Made by a program: the position numbers and the translations under genes
Notes under the pieces: model-generated
Told to the model about the DNA's origin: nothing
The model's input: the letters and a program-made list of their open reading frames with translations, nothing else
Database searches by the model: none
From: Pseudomonadota bacterium
GTDB lineage: Bacteria; Pseudomonadota; Alphaproteobacteria; Acetobacterales; Acetobacteraceae
Length of the DNA stretch: 40,622 bases
Reading direction: 5' to 3'
Assembly: GCA_021815825.1 (NCBI GenBank)
Contig: JAKAZO010000019.1
Coordinates: 1-40,622, forward strand
Part shown: positions 6,341 through 14,663 of the stretch, piece by piece
Layout: each line of letters begins with the position of its first letter
How positions within the stretch are numbered: position 1 is the stretch's first letter

Positions 6341-9300
6341 ATGCCCGGCACGCGCGCGATCGGCGTCAACCTCACCACCAGCCCCACGGTCATGAGCACG
6401 CCCGTCTTGGTCAGCAACCCGGGCGGGTACGCGATCGGTGTCTACGGGGCGCCGCAAACAGCGTTCACGGTCGTCAATCAGAGCCAGATCGAGGCCAGTG
6501 GCGTCATCGCTGTTGGCGTCGCCCTGGAAGCCGGCGGCAGCGTAACCAACAGCGCCGGCGCCCTCGTGGGCGCCAATTTCGCTGCGGTGGTGTCGGCCGG
6601 GGTTGGGACGATCGACAATGCCGGGATCATTTCCGCCTCCGGCGTGCAGGTCGTCAACGGATCCGTTGCGGGCCTGCCGACGCCGCCGACTGCAGGGATC
6701 GCCCCGCCCTCGACAGGGACGATCGGGATTGGGATCGGCGTCCTGACGGGAGGGCCCGGCAGCTCCGTCACCAACGAGGTCGGCGGGCAAATCACCGGGC
6801 CGTTTCTGGGTGTACTTGTCGCGGGGGCATCAAGCACTTTCACCAACGCTGGAACCGTCGTCGCCAACACCACGGTTTTCAACGCTGCCGGCCTCGCGGC
6901 GGCGACGCCTTTCGGCATGGGCGTCGGGCTGTCGAACGGGCTGGTGGATAATTTCGCCGGTGGGGCCATTTCCGGATCCTTGGCGGGGATCGTCGCCAGC
7001 GGCACCTACGGGCCGGCAACTGTCAAGAACGCCGGGCACATCGTCGGGACCGGGACCCCGTCCATAGGTCTGATGCTGACCGAAGGCGGCGGCGTCAGCA
7101 ATGCGGCGAGCGGCACGATCAGCGGCGGCGCCGGCGTTGGCGTCGGCGCCAGTGCCGGCTTCATCTACAACGCGGGAACGATCGCCGGGCTGGCGACGCC
7201 GGGCAGCTTCCTTCCGTCGTCCTCGACCTATCCCGGAACCAGCATGCTCGGCGCGTTTCTGCAAAGCCAGAGTGCGGGCTCGGCCGGCATGCTGCGTGAG
7301 GCGGGCGTCGGCGTTGGCCTGCTCGACGGCGGACAAGTCAGCAACGCCTCCGGCGGCGTCATCCAGGGCGTCGATGCCGGGCTTTACGCCGCCAGCGGCA
7401 CCGCGGGCGTCGGCACGGTTATCAATTCGGGTGTCATCTTCAGCACGGACCCGCAGGGTGTTGGCGTCGCGCTGCAGGTTGGAGAATCGTTCGCGAACCT
7501 TGGCGGCATCGCCGGCGCGGTGTTCGGGGTGGACATATTGGGCCAGGGCGGCACGGTGCTGAATTCCGGCGCAATCAGCGCCGGCGGCGCCGTGCTCAGC
7601 GGCGCGACGACGAACCCGTTCCTGGCAGAATCGGGGTTCGGCACCGTCGCAGCGGGGACGACCTTCGGGGATGGCGTCTTCTTCACGGCGGGCGGCGCCG
7701 TCCTCAATGGCGCCATCGCGGCCGGCCTCGCCGGTACCATCACCGGCGCCGGTGACGGCATCTTCGTGGTCCGTGCCGCTGGCTATGTCGCCAACGCGCT
7801 CGGCACCATCTCTGGCGCTGCAATCGGTGTCGTCCTCGGTCAGGGCGGCGAGGTCGCCAATGGATCGGGCCAGTTGGTTGAGGGTCGTGCGGCTGGCATT
7901 CTCATCGCCGGCAACTCCGGCGGCACGGTGGTCAACGCCGGCAGCATTGTCGCCACCGGTGGCGCCGGCGCCTTCGCCGTCCTTTTCGACAATACCGGAA
8001 CGAACATGGTCGAGTTCACGCCGGGCGCCGTCTTCGACGGGCCGGTCAGCGGCTCGACGATGGCCGGCGCGATCAATGTCCTCGTTCTTGGCTCAGTCGC
8101 CTCGACCGGGACGCTCACCGGGCTCGGCAGCGAATTTGTCAATTTCAATGAGGTCACGCTGTCGCCAGGGGCAAGCTGGAACCTTGCCGGCAGCAACACC
8201 CTTGCCGCCAACACCGCGATCTCCGGTACCGGCAATGTCGCCAACCTCGGCACGCTGCTCGGCGACGCCATAGCCGGCGGAACTGCCGACCTGGTCATGC
8301 TGTCGAACCTCACCAATAGCGGTCTCATCGAGGCATCGACCGGAACACTGGATTTTGTCGGGTCGATCCAGGGCAATGGCCAGATGGCCATCGCCCCGGG
8401 CGCGGCACTCGGTCTCGGTGGCAGCATCGCCAGCGGCCAGACGATCGAGTTTGCCGGTAATAATAGCCGCCTCGGGCTGGGCGATGTCGTCCAGTTTGGC
8501 GGCACCCTCGCCGGATTCGGCGCAGTGGACACGATCGATCTGCTCAACACGCCGGCGGTCAGCGCCTCGTTCACGCCGAACGCGCTCGTCGTGACCCTGA
8601 ACTCGGGCGCGACCATCAGCCTCGCCGCGGCCAATGTCGCCGCCGGTGCCAGCGTCACCGTCCAGCCCAACGGCTTTGGCACCGGTCAGGACCTCGTCAT
8701 CAGGAATGCGGGCCAGGTTTCTGGCGGCGTGCCGCCCGATCTCTCCGGCTACTCCGCCCTTGCCCAGACGGCGGCGGCGAACGCGATCGCCGCGCTCGCT
8801 CCCGGGGTCGGGCTGGTGAGCTACGACGATGCCGCATCGGCCGCCGGGTTTGGCGCCGCGCGGGCCGGAGTCGCTAACATCGCCGTGCTGACTGCTCCGA
8901 CCGCGGGCGGCTCCGTCACGCTGCCAACGGGCTTCTCCGGCTTGGCGGTGGCGGGTACCGCCGCGCAAGCCCTATCCGACGGCGGCGCCGGGCATGCGCT
9001 GCTGATCGGCAACCAGGGCGCGGACACGATCACCGGCAGCGGCGCCGGCGACACGCTCATCGGCGGCCAGGGCGCCAACATGTTCGTCGCCGGCGCGGGC
9101 GTCGACGTCGTCACCGGCGACGGCGCCGACACGGTGAACGCCCCCTCCGGCGCCGACACGGTGACGACCGGCGCGGGCGGCAGCCTGCTGTTCCTCGGCG
9201 GCTCGGGCGACATGGTTTCGTCGAACGGGGCGGACACCATCGTCGGTTCCAACGCCTCGGGGCAGACCGAATTCCTCAACGCCGCCGGCGCGGAGGTGTT

Positions 9301-10156
9301 CGGTGGCAACAGCGGCGCCAACACGGTGGTCAATTCCGGCGGCCAGGACACGGTCGCGGCCGGCAGCGGGCAGGAGACGATCTTCGCCAATGCCGGTGGC
9401 GGGCTCTACGAGCTGAATTCGAGCGCTGGGCTGGAATTCGTCGGCAACACCACCGGTACCGGGACGATCCTCGGCGGCTCGGGCCACGCGACGCTGTTCG
9501 GCGGCTCGGGCAAGTACGTCGCCTTCCTCGGCGGCGAGACGACGGAGTTCGCCATCCAGCAGGGCGCGGCGACGATGGTGGGCGGGGCCGGCAATGCCTC
9601 GGTGTGGGCCGGCAACGGCGGGCCGGATGAGTTCTTCCAGAACACCGGCAGCCTGCTCTACGACGCGCAATCGAGCCAGAGCACGGTGGTCTCGGCGACG
9701 AACAGCCCGGCGGCGGTGCTGTTCGCCGGCGCCGGCGGCGCGATCAATCTGTTCGGCGCCAGCAACGGCAATGTCTTCGTCGGCTACGGCACCGGCAACA
9801 CGACGCTGAACGGCGGCGGCGCCTCGGGCAACGACATCTTCTTCGCCGGCACCGGCAACACGACGGTCTTCGGCGGCGCGGGCAATGACAGCCTCGTCGC
9901 CGGCACCGGCAACGCGGTGTTCGTCGCCGGCACCGGGGCCAATGCGTTCGAGTTCACCAAGGGCGCGGCCGGCGGGACCGACACGATCTGGAATTTCTCC
10001 GCCGCGGACCAGGTCGACCTGTTCGGCTACGGCGCCGGTGCCATCACCGGCCAGAGCAGCGCCGGCGGCTCCACCACGGTGACGCTGACCGATAACACCA
10101 GAATCATCTTCGCCGGCATCGCCAGCCTCAATACCGCGCAGATCCATAGCTTCTGA
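6341..10156 (+). CDS. Large RTX-like secreted protein B, paralogue sharing its C-terminus with A
   Basis: A 1271-residue protein of low complexity with no signal peptide (MPGTRAIGVNLTTSPTVMST). Residues 1 to about 600 are built from short repeating strands in which phrases such as GGxVxNAxGGxIxG and NAGTIxG recur. This pattern is typical of right-handed beta-helix adhesins. Residues about 650-800 are SGTGNVANLG/GLIEASTGTLDF-type strands. From about residue 885 there are RTX-like turns (GNQGADTITGSGAGDTLIGG, then GDGADTV), closer to the calcium-binding consensus than those in protein A. Residues 951-1271 are the shared cassette ending in SLNTAQIHSF. The AGGAG ribosome site, 7 nt before the ATG, lies at the edge of the palindromic element. 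Type I export and surface attachment are inferred, not shown. The 3' 1185 bp overlap an antisense extension of the MFS gene. Confidence 0.82.
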   Translation: MPGTRAIGVNLTTSPTVMSTPVLVSNPGGYAIGVYGAPQTAFTVVNQSQIEASGVIAVGVALEAGGSVTNSAGALVGANFAAVVSAGVGTIDNAGIISASGVQVVNGSVAGLPTPPTAGIAPPSTGTIGIGIGVLTGGPGSSVTNEVGGQITGPFLGVLVAGASSTFTNAGTVVANTTVFNAAGLAAATPFGMGVGLSNGLVDNFAGGAISGSLAGIVASGTYGPATVKNAGHIVGTGTPSIGLMLTEGGGVSNAASGTISGGAGVGVGASAGFIYNAGTIAGLATPGSFLPSSSTYPGTSMLGAFLQSQSAGSAGMLREAGVGVGLLDGGQVSNASGGVIQGVDAGLYAASGTAGVGTVINSGVIFSTDPQGVGVALQVGESFANLGGIAGAVFGVDILGQGGTVLNSGAISAGGAVLSGATTNPFLAESGFGTVAAGTTFGDGVFFTAGGAVLNGAIAAGLAGTITGAGDGIFVVRAAGYVANALGTISGAAIGVVLGQGGEVANGSGQLVEGRAAGILIAGNSGGTVVNAGSIVATGGAGAFAVLFDNTGTNMVEFTPGAVFDGPVSGSTMAGAINVLVLGSVASTGTLTGLGSEFVNFNEVTLSPGASWNLAGSNTLAANTAISGTGNVANLGTLLGDAIAGGTADLVMLSNLTNSGLIEASTGTLDFVGSIQGNGQMAIAPGAALGLGGSIASGQTIEFAGNNSRLGLGDVVQFGGTLAGFGAVDTIDLLNTPAVSASFTPNALVVTLNSGATISLAAANVAAGASVTVQPNGFGTGQDLVIRNAGQVSGGVPPDLSGYSALAQTAAANAIAALAPGVGLVSYDDAASAAGFGAARAGVANIAVLTAPTAGGSVTLPTGFSGLAVAGTAAQALSDGGAGHALLIGNQGADTITGSGAGDTLIGGQGANMFVAGAGVDVVTGDGADTVNAPSGADTVTTGAGGSLLFLGGSGDMVSSNGADTIVGSNASGQTEFLNAAGAEVFGGNSGANTVVNSGGQDTVAAGSGQETIFANAGGGLYELNSSAGLEFVGNTTGTGTILGGSGHATLFGGSGKYVAFLGGETTEFAIQQGAATMVGGAGNASVWAGNGGPDEFFQNTGSLLYDAQSSQSTVVSATNSPAAVLFAGAGGAINLFGASNGNVFVGYGTGNTTLNGGGASGNDIFFAGTGNTTVFGGAGNDSLVAGTGNAVFVAGTGANAFEFTKGAAGGTDTIWNFSAADQVDLFGYGAGAITGQSSAGGSTTVTLTDNTRIIFAGIASLNTAQIHSF

Positions 10157-11623
10157 TCGCAAGCGCCGCATCGCGGGCGAACATCTCGCCCACCGTCCGA
10201 AGCTGGCCGAGCCGGTCGTGGATGGCGTCGATCGCCGTGAGCCTGTTCGCGCTCTCATCGGCGGCATTGGCGCCGCGCTCGGATCAGCCGTTCGAGCGAA
10301 AGCGGCTATGGCGCGCGACAGGGCCGAGGGTCGCCGCGCTGGCGAGGTCTCCGGCATCGCGATGATCAGCACGGTGAACGCCAGCGTCGCGACGCATGCC
10401 GCGGACAGGAACGCCGTCGCGTAACCGGCATGATCGACGAGCAGGCCGGCGAACAGGCCGCCGCTGGCCGCGCCGATGCCCTGCAGCGTGGCAACCGCGC
10501 CCTGCGCGGTGTTGAAACGGCCGGTGCCGCGCATGAGATCGGCGACGATGAGGGGCGTGAGGGCGCCGAAGATGCCCGCACCCACGCCGTCGAGCAACTG
10601 GACCGCGATCAGCCACCAGCTCTGATCGGAAACCGTGTAGAGCGCCGCGCGCAGCGGCAGCACGGCATAGCCGATCAGCAGGATCGGCTTGCGCCCGATA
10701 CGATCGGCGTTGCGGCCGACGAGGAGCGAGATCGGCAGCATGATGAGCTGCGCGGCGATGATGCAGGACGACATCATCGCCGTTGCCGCGGCGGGATGCG
10801 CGGCGGCGAGCTTCTGGCCCACGAGCGGCAGCAGCGGCGCGTTGGCGAGGTGAAAAAGCAGAGCACAGCAGCCGAAGATCAGCAATGGCCGGCACTCCAG
10901 CAGCGTGCGCCATGCGGTTGCGCCCGGGGGCGCGTTCGCGCTGCCATCGAGGCCGTCCGCGCCGCGCGCCCGCGCGTGGTCGATGGCCGCGCCGGGGATG
11001 GAGAGCGTCGCGATCGCCGCCAGCGCGGCGAAGGCGGGCACCAGGAGGAACACCGCGCGCTGGGAGAAGGCCCAGCCGATGCCGCCGGCGAGGACTGCGA
11101 TCGCGACGTTGCCGGTGTGGTCGAACGCGGCGTTGCGTCCGAGCCGATGCGCCAGCACGGCGCGCGCGTAGAGCCCGAGCGTGAGCGCCGTGACGGCGGG
11201 ACCGAACACGTCGCCGGCGAGCGCGATCAGCGCATTCGCGGCGAACACGGCCCAGAATGTCGGAAAAGCATAGATGAGGACGGCACCGGAGCCGAGCATC
11301 GCGAGCGCGGCGACGAGCAGCGCACGCTTGGCGCGGGTCGCGTCGATCGCCGCGCCGATCGGCGTCTGAGCCGCGAGGCCGAGCAGGCCGCCGATGGTCG
11401 TGACCAGCCCGACGCTCGATTGCGTCCAATGCTGTTGCGAGACGAGAAAGACATTCAGATACGGGCCGAGCGCGCCCCGGACATCGGCGAGCAGGACATT
11501 GAGCGCGTCGAGCGAGGCCGGATGGAAGCCGGCGGTGCGTCGATCCGAAGCGCCGGGAATCTGCGGGCCCATGGCGGGCTCCGTCAGATCCGGGGAGCGC
11601 CGGTCACGCGGTGATGCATTCAT
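8972..11623 (-). CDS. MFS transporter with abnormal antisense-derived C-terminal extension
   Basis: Residues 1 to about 425 form a complete 12-helix major facilitator protein. They include DVRGALGPYLNVFL in helix 1, the loop GRNADRIGRKP (motif A-like, between the two halves) and LLDGVGAGIFGAL. The family domain ends near MPETSPARRP (about 10330-10360). The frame then has no stop. It runs through 10330-10157 and continues 395 codons antisense to RTX-like gene B before stopping at 8972. The extension (Arg/Gly/Ala/Glu-rich) looks like antisense translation, so the natural 3' end was probably lost or frameshifted. I chose the ATG at 11623, which has AGGGA 7 nt upstream and lies about 27 nt downstream of the transcription start predicted from the sigma-54 promoter. 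An in-frame start at 11650 would sit at that transcription start. The substrate is unknown. Confidence 0.8.
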   Translation of the reverse strand: MNASPRDRRSPDLTEPAMGPQIPGASDRRTAGFHPASLDALNVLLADVRGALGPYLNVFLVSQQHWTQSSVGLVTTIGGLLGLAAQTPIGAAIDATRAKRALLVAALAMLGSGAVLIYAFPTFWAVFAANALIALAGDVFGPAVTALTLGLYARAVLAHRLGRNAAFDHTGNVAIAVLAGGIGWAFSQRAVFLLVPAFAALAAIATLSIPGAAIDHARARGADGLDGSANAPPGATAWRTLLECRPLLIFGCCALLFHLANAPLLPLVGQKLAAAHPAAATAMMSSCIIAAQLIMLPISLLVGRNADRIGRKPILLIGYAVLPLRAALYTVSDQSWWLIAVQLLDGVGAGIFGALTPLIVADLMRGTGRFNTAQGAVATLQGIGAASGGLFAGLLVDHAGYATAFLSAACVATLAFTVLIIAMPETSPARRPSALSRAIAAFARTADPSAAPMPPMRARTGSRRSTPSTTGSASFGRWARCSPAMRRLRSEAMDLRGIEAGDAGEDDSGVIGQRHRGGAAGAALAGDGTGAVAEQVDLVRGGEIPDRVGPAGRALGELERIGPGAGDEHRVAGAGDEAVIARAAEDRRVAGAGEEDVVARGAAAVQRRVAGAVADEDIAVAGAEQIDRAAGAGEQHRRRAVRRRDHRALARLRVVEQAAGVLEELIRPAVAGPHRGIAGPAHHRRRALLDGELRRLAAEEGDVLARAAEQRRVARAAEDRPGTGGVADEFQPSARIQLVEPATGIGEDRLLPAAGRDRVLAAGIDHRVGAAVATEHLRAGGVEEFGLPRGVGTDDGVRPVRRNHVARAAEEQQAAARAGRHRVGAGGGVHRVGAVAGDDVDARAGDEHVGALAADERVAGAAAGDRVRALVADQQRMPGAAVG
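9191..10156 (+). repeat. Copy 2 of 966-bp near-identical direct repeat (C-terminal cassette)
   Basis: Second copy of the cassette at 4875-5840, offset 4316 bp, with five base differences seen by eye. The copies diverge abruptly upstream (gcagcctgctg here against gaacctggcc in copy 1) and directly after the stop codon. Confidence 0.95.
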
Positions 11624-11660
11624 CCTGCAATCCCTGTCGAGGCTTCGCAACCGGGATGCA

Positions 11661-11678
11661 AAGCAAAAGAAATGCCAA
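11661..11678 (-). promoter_or_regulatory. Sigma-54 (-24/-12) promoter of the MFS gene
   Basis: The minus strand reads TTGGCATTTCTTTTGCTT. It has the invariant GG and GC separated by exactly 10 nt and matches the consensus TTGGCA...TTGC(T/A). The expected transcript start is near 11650, about 27 nt before the MFS ATG. The gene directly upstream encodes a sigma-54 activator with a GAFTGA loop. A short dyad, GGAAC-N16-GTTCC (11692-11717), between promoter and regulator stop is a possible activator site. The promoter match is seen directly; control by this regulator is inferred. Confidence 0.75.
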
Positions 11679-11719
11679 GCTCCAAGGCACTGGAACTGCG
11701 TGTCGCGGGACCGTTCCTG

Positions 11720-13108
11720 TCAGTCTTCGCTGTCCTTTTCGGGGTCATCCATTGTCCCATTCCGGGACGCGTCCAGCCCGTATCGCGCCAGTTTCTGGTA
11801 GAGGAGCTGCCGGCGGATGCCGAGGCGCTCGGCGGCCTGCGTGCGGTTGCCGCCGGCGGCCGCCATCGCGCGCCGGATCATCGCGATCTCGACGCGCTCG
11901 ACCGCCTCCGGCAGCGTTCCGGCCAGCCAGTCCGCCGGCTCGGCACCGGGCCCGGGATCGTCCGAGCCGGCGGTCAGAAATCCGAGATCGGCCGCGCCGA
12001 TCACCGGGCGGCGCACGAGCGTCGCCGCCCGCGTCATCGCATTCTGAAGTTCGCGCACATTGCCGGGCCAGGCATGGGCGAGCAGCCGGGCGGCGGCGTC
12101 CGGCGACAGGCGCCTGGCCGGCTCGCCCGCCGCCGCCAGGGTGAGGAAATGCTCCGCCAGCGGAACGATGTCCGCGAGCCGCTCGCGCAGCGGCGGCAGG
12201 GCGAGCGGCACGACGCCGAGGCGGTAATAGAGATCCTCGCGGAAGCGGCCATCGCGCACCGCCCGTTGCAGATCGCGGTGGGTCGCGGCAACGACGCGGA
12301 CATCGACCGCGACCGGCTTGCCGCCGACCGGCGTCACCACGCGTTCCTGCAGCGCCCGCAGCAATTTGGCCTGCATGGCGAGAGCCATGTCGCCGATCTC
12401 GTCGAGGAACAGCGTGCCTTCGTGGGCGTCGCGGAACGAGCCGGGCCGGTCGCCGAGGGCGCCGGTGAACGCGCCACGCACATGGCCGAAGAGCAGGCTC
12501 TCCAGCAGTTCGGTCGGGATCGCGGCGCAGTTGACGGCGACGAACGGCTTCCCGGCCCGCCGGCCATGACGATGGAGGGCGCGCGCCACGACCTCCTTGC
12601 CGGTGCCGGTTTCGCCCAGGAGCAGCACGGTGGCGTCGCTGTCCGCCAGCAGCCCGATCGCCTTCTGCACCGCGCGCATGCTGGCGCTCATGCCGATGAG
12701 CTCGTCCGCGCGTGCAGGCGCCGGCGCCGGCGCCGGCGGTGCGTCATCGGCGCTCGCGAGCAGGCGCCCGAGCAGGCTGCGCAGCCCGTCGCGCCCGATC
12801 GGCTTGGCGAGATGATCGACGGCCCCGAGCCGCATCGCCTCGATGGTATTGTCGCTCGTCGGCACCGCGGTCAGCACCGCGACCGGCGGCGCGTGCTCGC
12901 TTGCGCGGATGCGGCGCAGCACCTCCAGCCCATCCATCCCCGGCATGCGCAGATCCAGCAGCACGGCGTCGGCGTGGTTGCGGGCGAGCCAGGCCAGGGC
13001 GGTTGCCCCGTCCTGGGCCTCGGCGACGCCGTGCCCCAGGTCGGTCAGGGTCGTCGCCACGGCGCGCCGCAGCGCCGCGTCGTCGTCGACGATCAGGATG
13101 GTCGGCAC
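11720..13108 (-). CDS. NtrC-family sigma-54-dependent response regulator
   Basis: A 462-residue activator with three domains. Residues 1-115 form the receiver: acidic pocket D8-D9-D10, phospho-acceptor D52 in LLDLRMPGMDG, T80 and K102. Residues about 135-370 form the AAA+ domain: Walker A GETGTGKE (165-172), the sigma-54 contact loop GAFTGA (212-217), and LFLDEIGDM as Walker B. The C-terminus is a Fis-type helix-turn-helix (GGNRTQAAERLGIRRQLLYQKLARYGL). It should be phosphorylated by the kinase encoded just upstream and then drive sigma-54 RNA polymerase. The GTG start at 13108 overlaps the kinase gene by 16 bp, so the two are translationally linked. The overall form is that of DctD/NtrC-type regulators; the signal is unknown. 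Confidence 0.94.
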   Translation of the reverse strand: MPTILIVDDDAALRRAVATTLTDLGHGVAEAQDGATALAWLARNHADAVLLDLRMPGMDGLEVLRRIRASEHAPPVAVLTAVPTSDNTIEAMRLGAVDHLAKPIGRDGLRSLLGRLLASADDAPPAPAPAPARADELIGMSASMRAVQKAIGLLADSDATVLLLGETGTGKEVVARALHRHGRRAGKPFVAVNCAAIPTELLESLLFGHVRGAFTGALGDRPGSFRDAHEGTLFLDEIGDMALAMQAKLLRALQERVVTPVGGKPVAVDVRVVAATHRDLQRAVRDGRFREDLYYRLGVVPLALPPLRERLADIVPLAEHFLTLAAAGEPARRLSPDAAARLLAHAWPGNVRELQNAMTRAATLVRRPVIGAADLGFLTAGSDDPGPGAEPADWLAGTLPEAVERVEIAMIRRAMAAAGGNRTQAAERLGIRRQLLYQKLARYGLDASRNGTMDDPEKDSED

Positions 13109-14586
13109 GGCAGTTCCAGGGCGAAAACGGCTCCTTTGCCCGGCAGCGCGCCGCCCGCGCGCCGCAGCACCAGGCGCCCGCCATGGGCGTCGGCGAGCTG
13201 ACGGGCGATCGCCAGGCCGAGCCCGGTGCCGTCCGGCCGGCCGGTCGCGAAGGGCTCGAACAGCCTGGCCGCGAGCTCCGGCGCGACGCCGGTTCCGCTA
13301 TCCTCCACGATGAACGTCAAGGCCGCCCTGTCCCGCTGCACCGCGATCGTCACCTGCCCGCCTTCCGGCGCGTGCCGCACCGCGTTGGCGATGAGATTGT
13401 CGAGCACGCGCCCGATCATAGCCGGATCGAGCGTGGCCGTCCCCTCCGCGCCGAGCAGGCGCAGCGCCACCGCCCGGTCGGCGGCGATCACCGCGTGGCG
13501 GGCGCGGCACTCGGCGAGGAACCGTGCCAGATCGACCGTGACCGGGGCCGGCGTCACACGCTGCGTCATCGCCAGCAGCTCGGCCACCAGCGCGTCCAGC
13601 CGGCCGAGCTGGGCCAGCATCTCCCCGATCGCCTGCTTGCGGCGGAGATCGTCGCCAGCGAGCGCATTCTCGCCCTGGAGCCGCGCCGCCGCGATCGGGT
13701 TGCGGATCTCGTGCGCCACGCCGGCGGCGACGCGCCCCAGCCCCGCCAGGCGCTCGGCGCGGGCCATCCGCTCCGCCATCGCCTCCGCCTCCCGCCGGGC
13801 CGATGCCAGGCGCTGGCCGGCGTCGTTGAGGGCGCCGACGATCCTGTCGAGCTCGCGCTCTCCGGTCAGGGGCACATCCGGCATCCCTTGCGGGCCAGCG
13901 CGGGCCAGGGCCGCCTCGATCCGGCGGACGTGGCGTCCCCAGACGAGCAGGGTGCGCCCGAGCCATGCGGCCATGCCGAGCAGCAGGGCGAGCAGGACGG
14001 CGAGGCCGAGGAGCAGCCGCCCGAAGCCGGGCGCGGCGTTCACGCGCGTCATCGTCCAGGCGGTCAGGCCGAAGGCGGGGCCATCGGAGGCGGCGACGCC
14101 GGGGCCGGGCAGCGGGCATGCGTGCAGCAGCAAGGTCTGCGCGCGGCCCGCGACACGATGCTCGGCGGGCTGCCCCGCGCGTGCCGCCTGCCGGTTGACG
14201 GCTTCGATCTGGCTCCGCTCGGCCACCGGCAGGTCGGTCTTGGGGCCGGTACCCGCATAGGTTGGAAACGCATAGGCGAGGGGGCCGGAGCCGGCCTGCC
14301 AGAGCCCGCCTTCGACGCCCTCCTGATGCGCCAGCGCGCGCCCGACGAGATCGGCCAGCCGGGCCCTGAGCGCCGGATCGGCGAGGCCCGGCCCGGGCCG
14401 GGAGCCGGTGAAGGCCCCGGCGCCGTCCCGGATCAGATCACAGGCGCGGGCGATGACGGCTTCGGCCCGCCCGATCTGCGCCTGGACGGAGCGCTGGTAC
14501 AGCTCGACGAGCAGGCCCGCGACGGCGAGGCCGGCCACGAGGGAGAGCAGCCACAAGCCAAAGAGGCGGGTGCGCAGCGAATGCAC
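13093..14586 (-). CDS. Membrane sensor histidine kinase
   Basis: A 497-residue inner-membrane kinase. Transmembrane helix 1 spans about residues 8-28. A periplasmic sensor region of roughly 150 residues (about 30-185) follows, then transmembrane helix 2 (LLLGLAVLLALLLGMAAWLG). A HAMP-like linker precedes the HisKA H-box GRVAAGVAHEIRNPIAAARL, with the His phosphorylation site, and the HATPase domain has N-box NLIANAVRHAP, G1 EDSGTGV and G2 GTGLGLAIARQL. This is the normal layout for an NtrB/DctB-type partner of a sigma-54 regulator. The start is a GTG (14586); the next gene, the regulator, begins inside its last codons. The sensor region has no motif I can link to a ligand. It probably senses something outside the cytoplasm and controls the MFS gene. 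Confidence 0.93.
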   Translation of the reverse strand: MHSLRTRLFGLWLLSLVAGLAVAGLLVELYQRSVQAQIGRAEAVIARACDLIRDGAGAFTGSRPGPGLADPALRARLADLVGRALAHQEGVEGGLWQAGSGPLAYAFPTYAGTGPKTDLPVAERSQIEAVNRQAARAGQPAEHRVAGRAQTLLLHACPLPGPGVAASDGPAFGLTAWTMTRVNAAPGFGRLLLGLAVLLALLLGMAAWLGRTLLVWGRHVRRIEAALARAGPQGMPDVPLTGERELDRIVGALNDAGQRLASARREAEAMAERMARAERLAGLGRVAAGVAHEIRNPIAAARLQGENALAGDDLRRKQAIGEMLAQLGRLDALVAELLAMTQRVTPAPVTVDLARFLAECRARHAVIAADRAVALRLLGAEGTATLDPAMIGRVLDNLIANAVRHAPEGGQVTIAVQRDRAALTFIVEDSGTGVAPELAARLFEPFATGRPDGTGLGLAIARQLADAHGGRLVLRRAGGALPGKGAVFALELPCRPS

Positions 14587-14663
14587 GGGACCATTCCACC
14601 CGGGACGGATGACGCGCCGCCATCATGCCGGCGGCAGCGCCGAAATCCCGGCCGCGTCTCCGC

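Noticed and set aside
10430-11614. Plus-strand open frame opposite the MFS gene
   Set aside because: The minus strand encodes a clear 12-helix transporter here; the opposite frame is charged low-complexity sequence.
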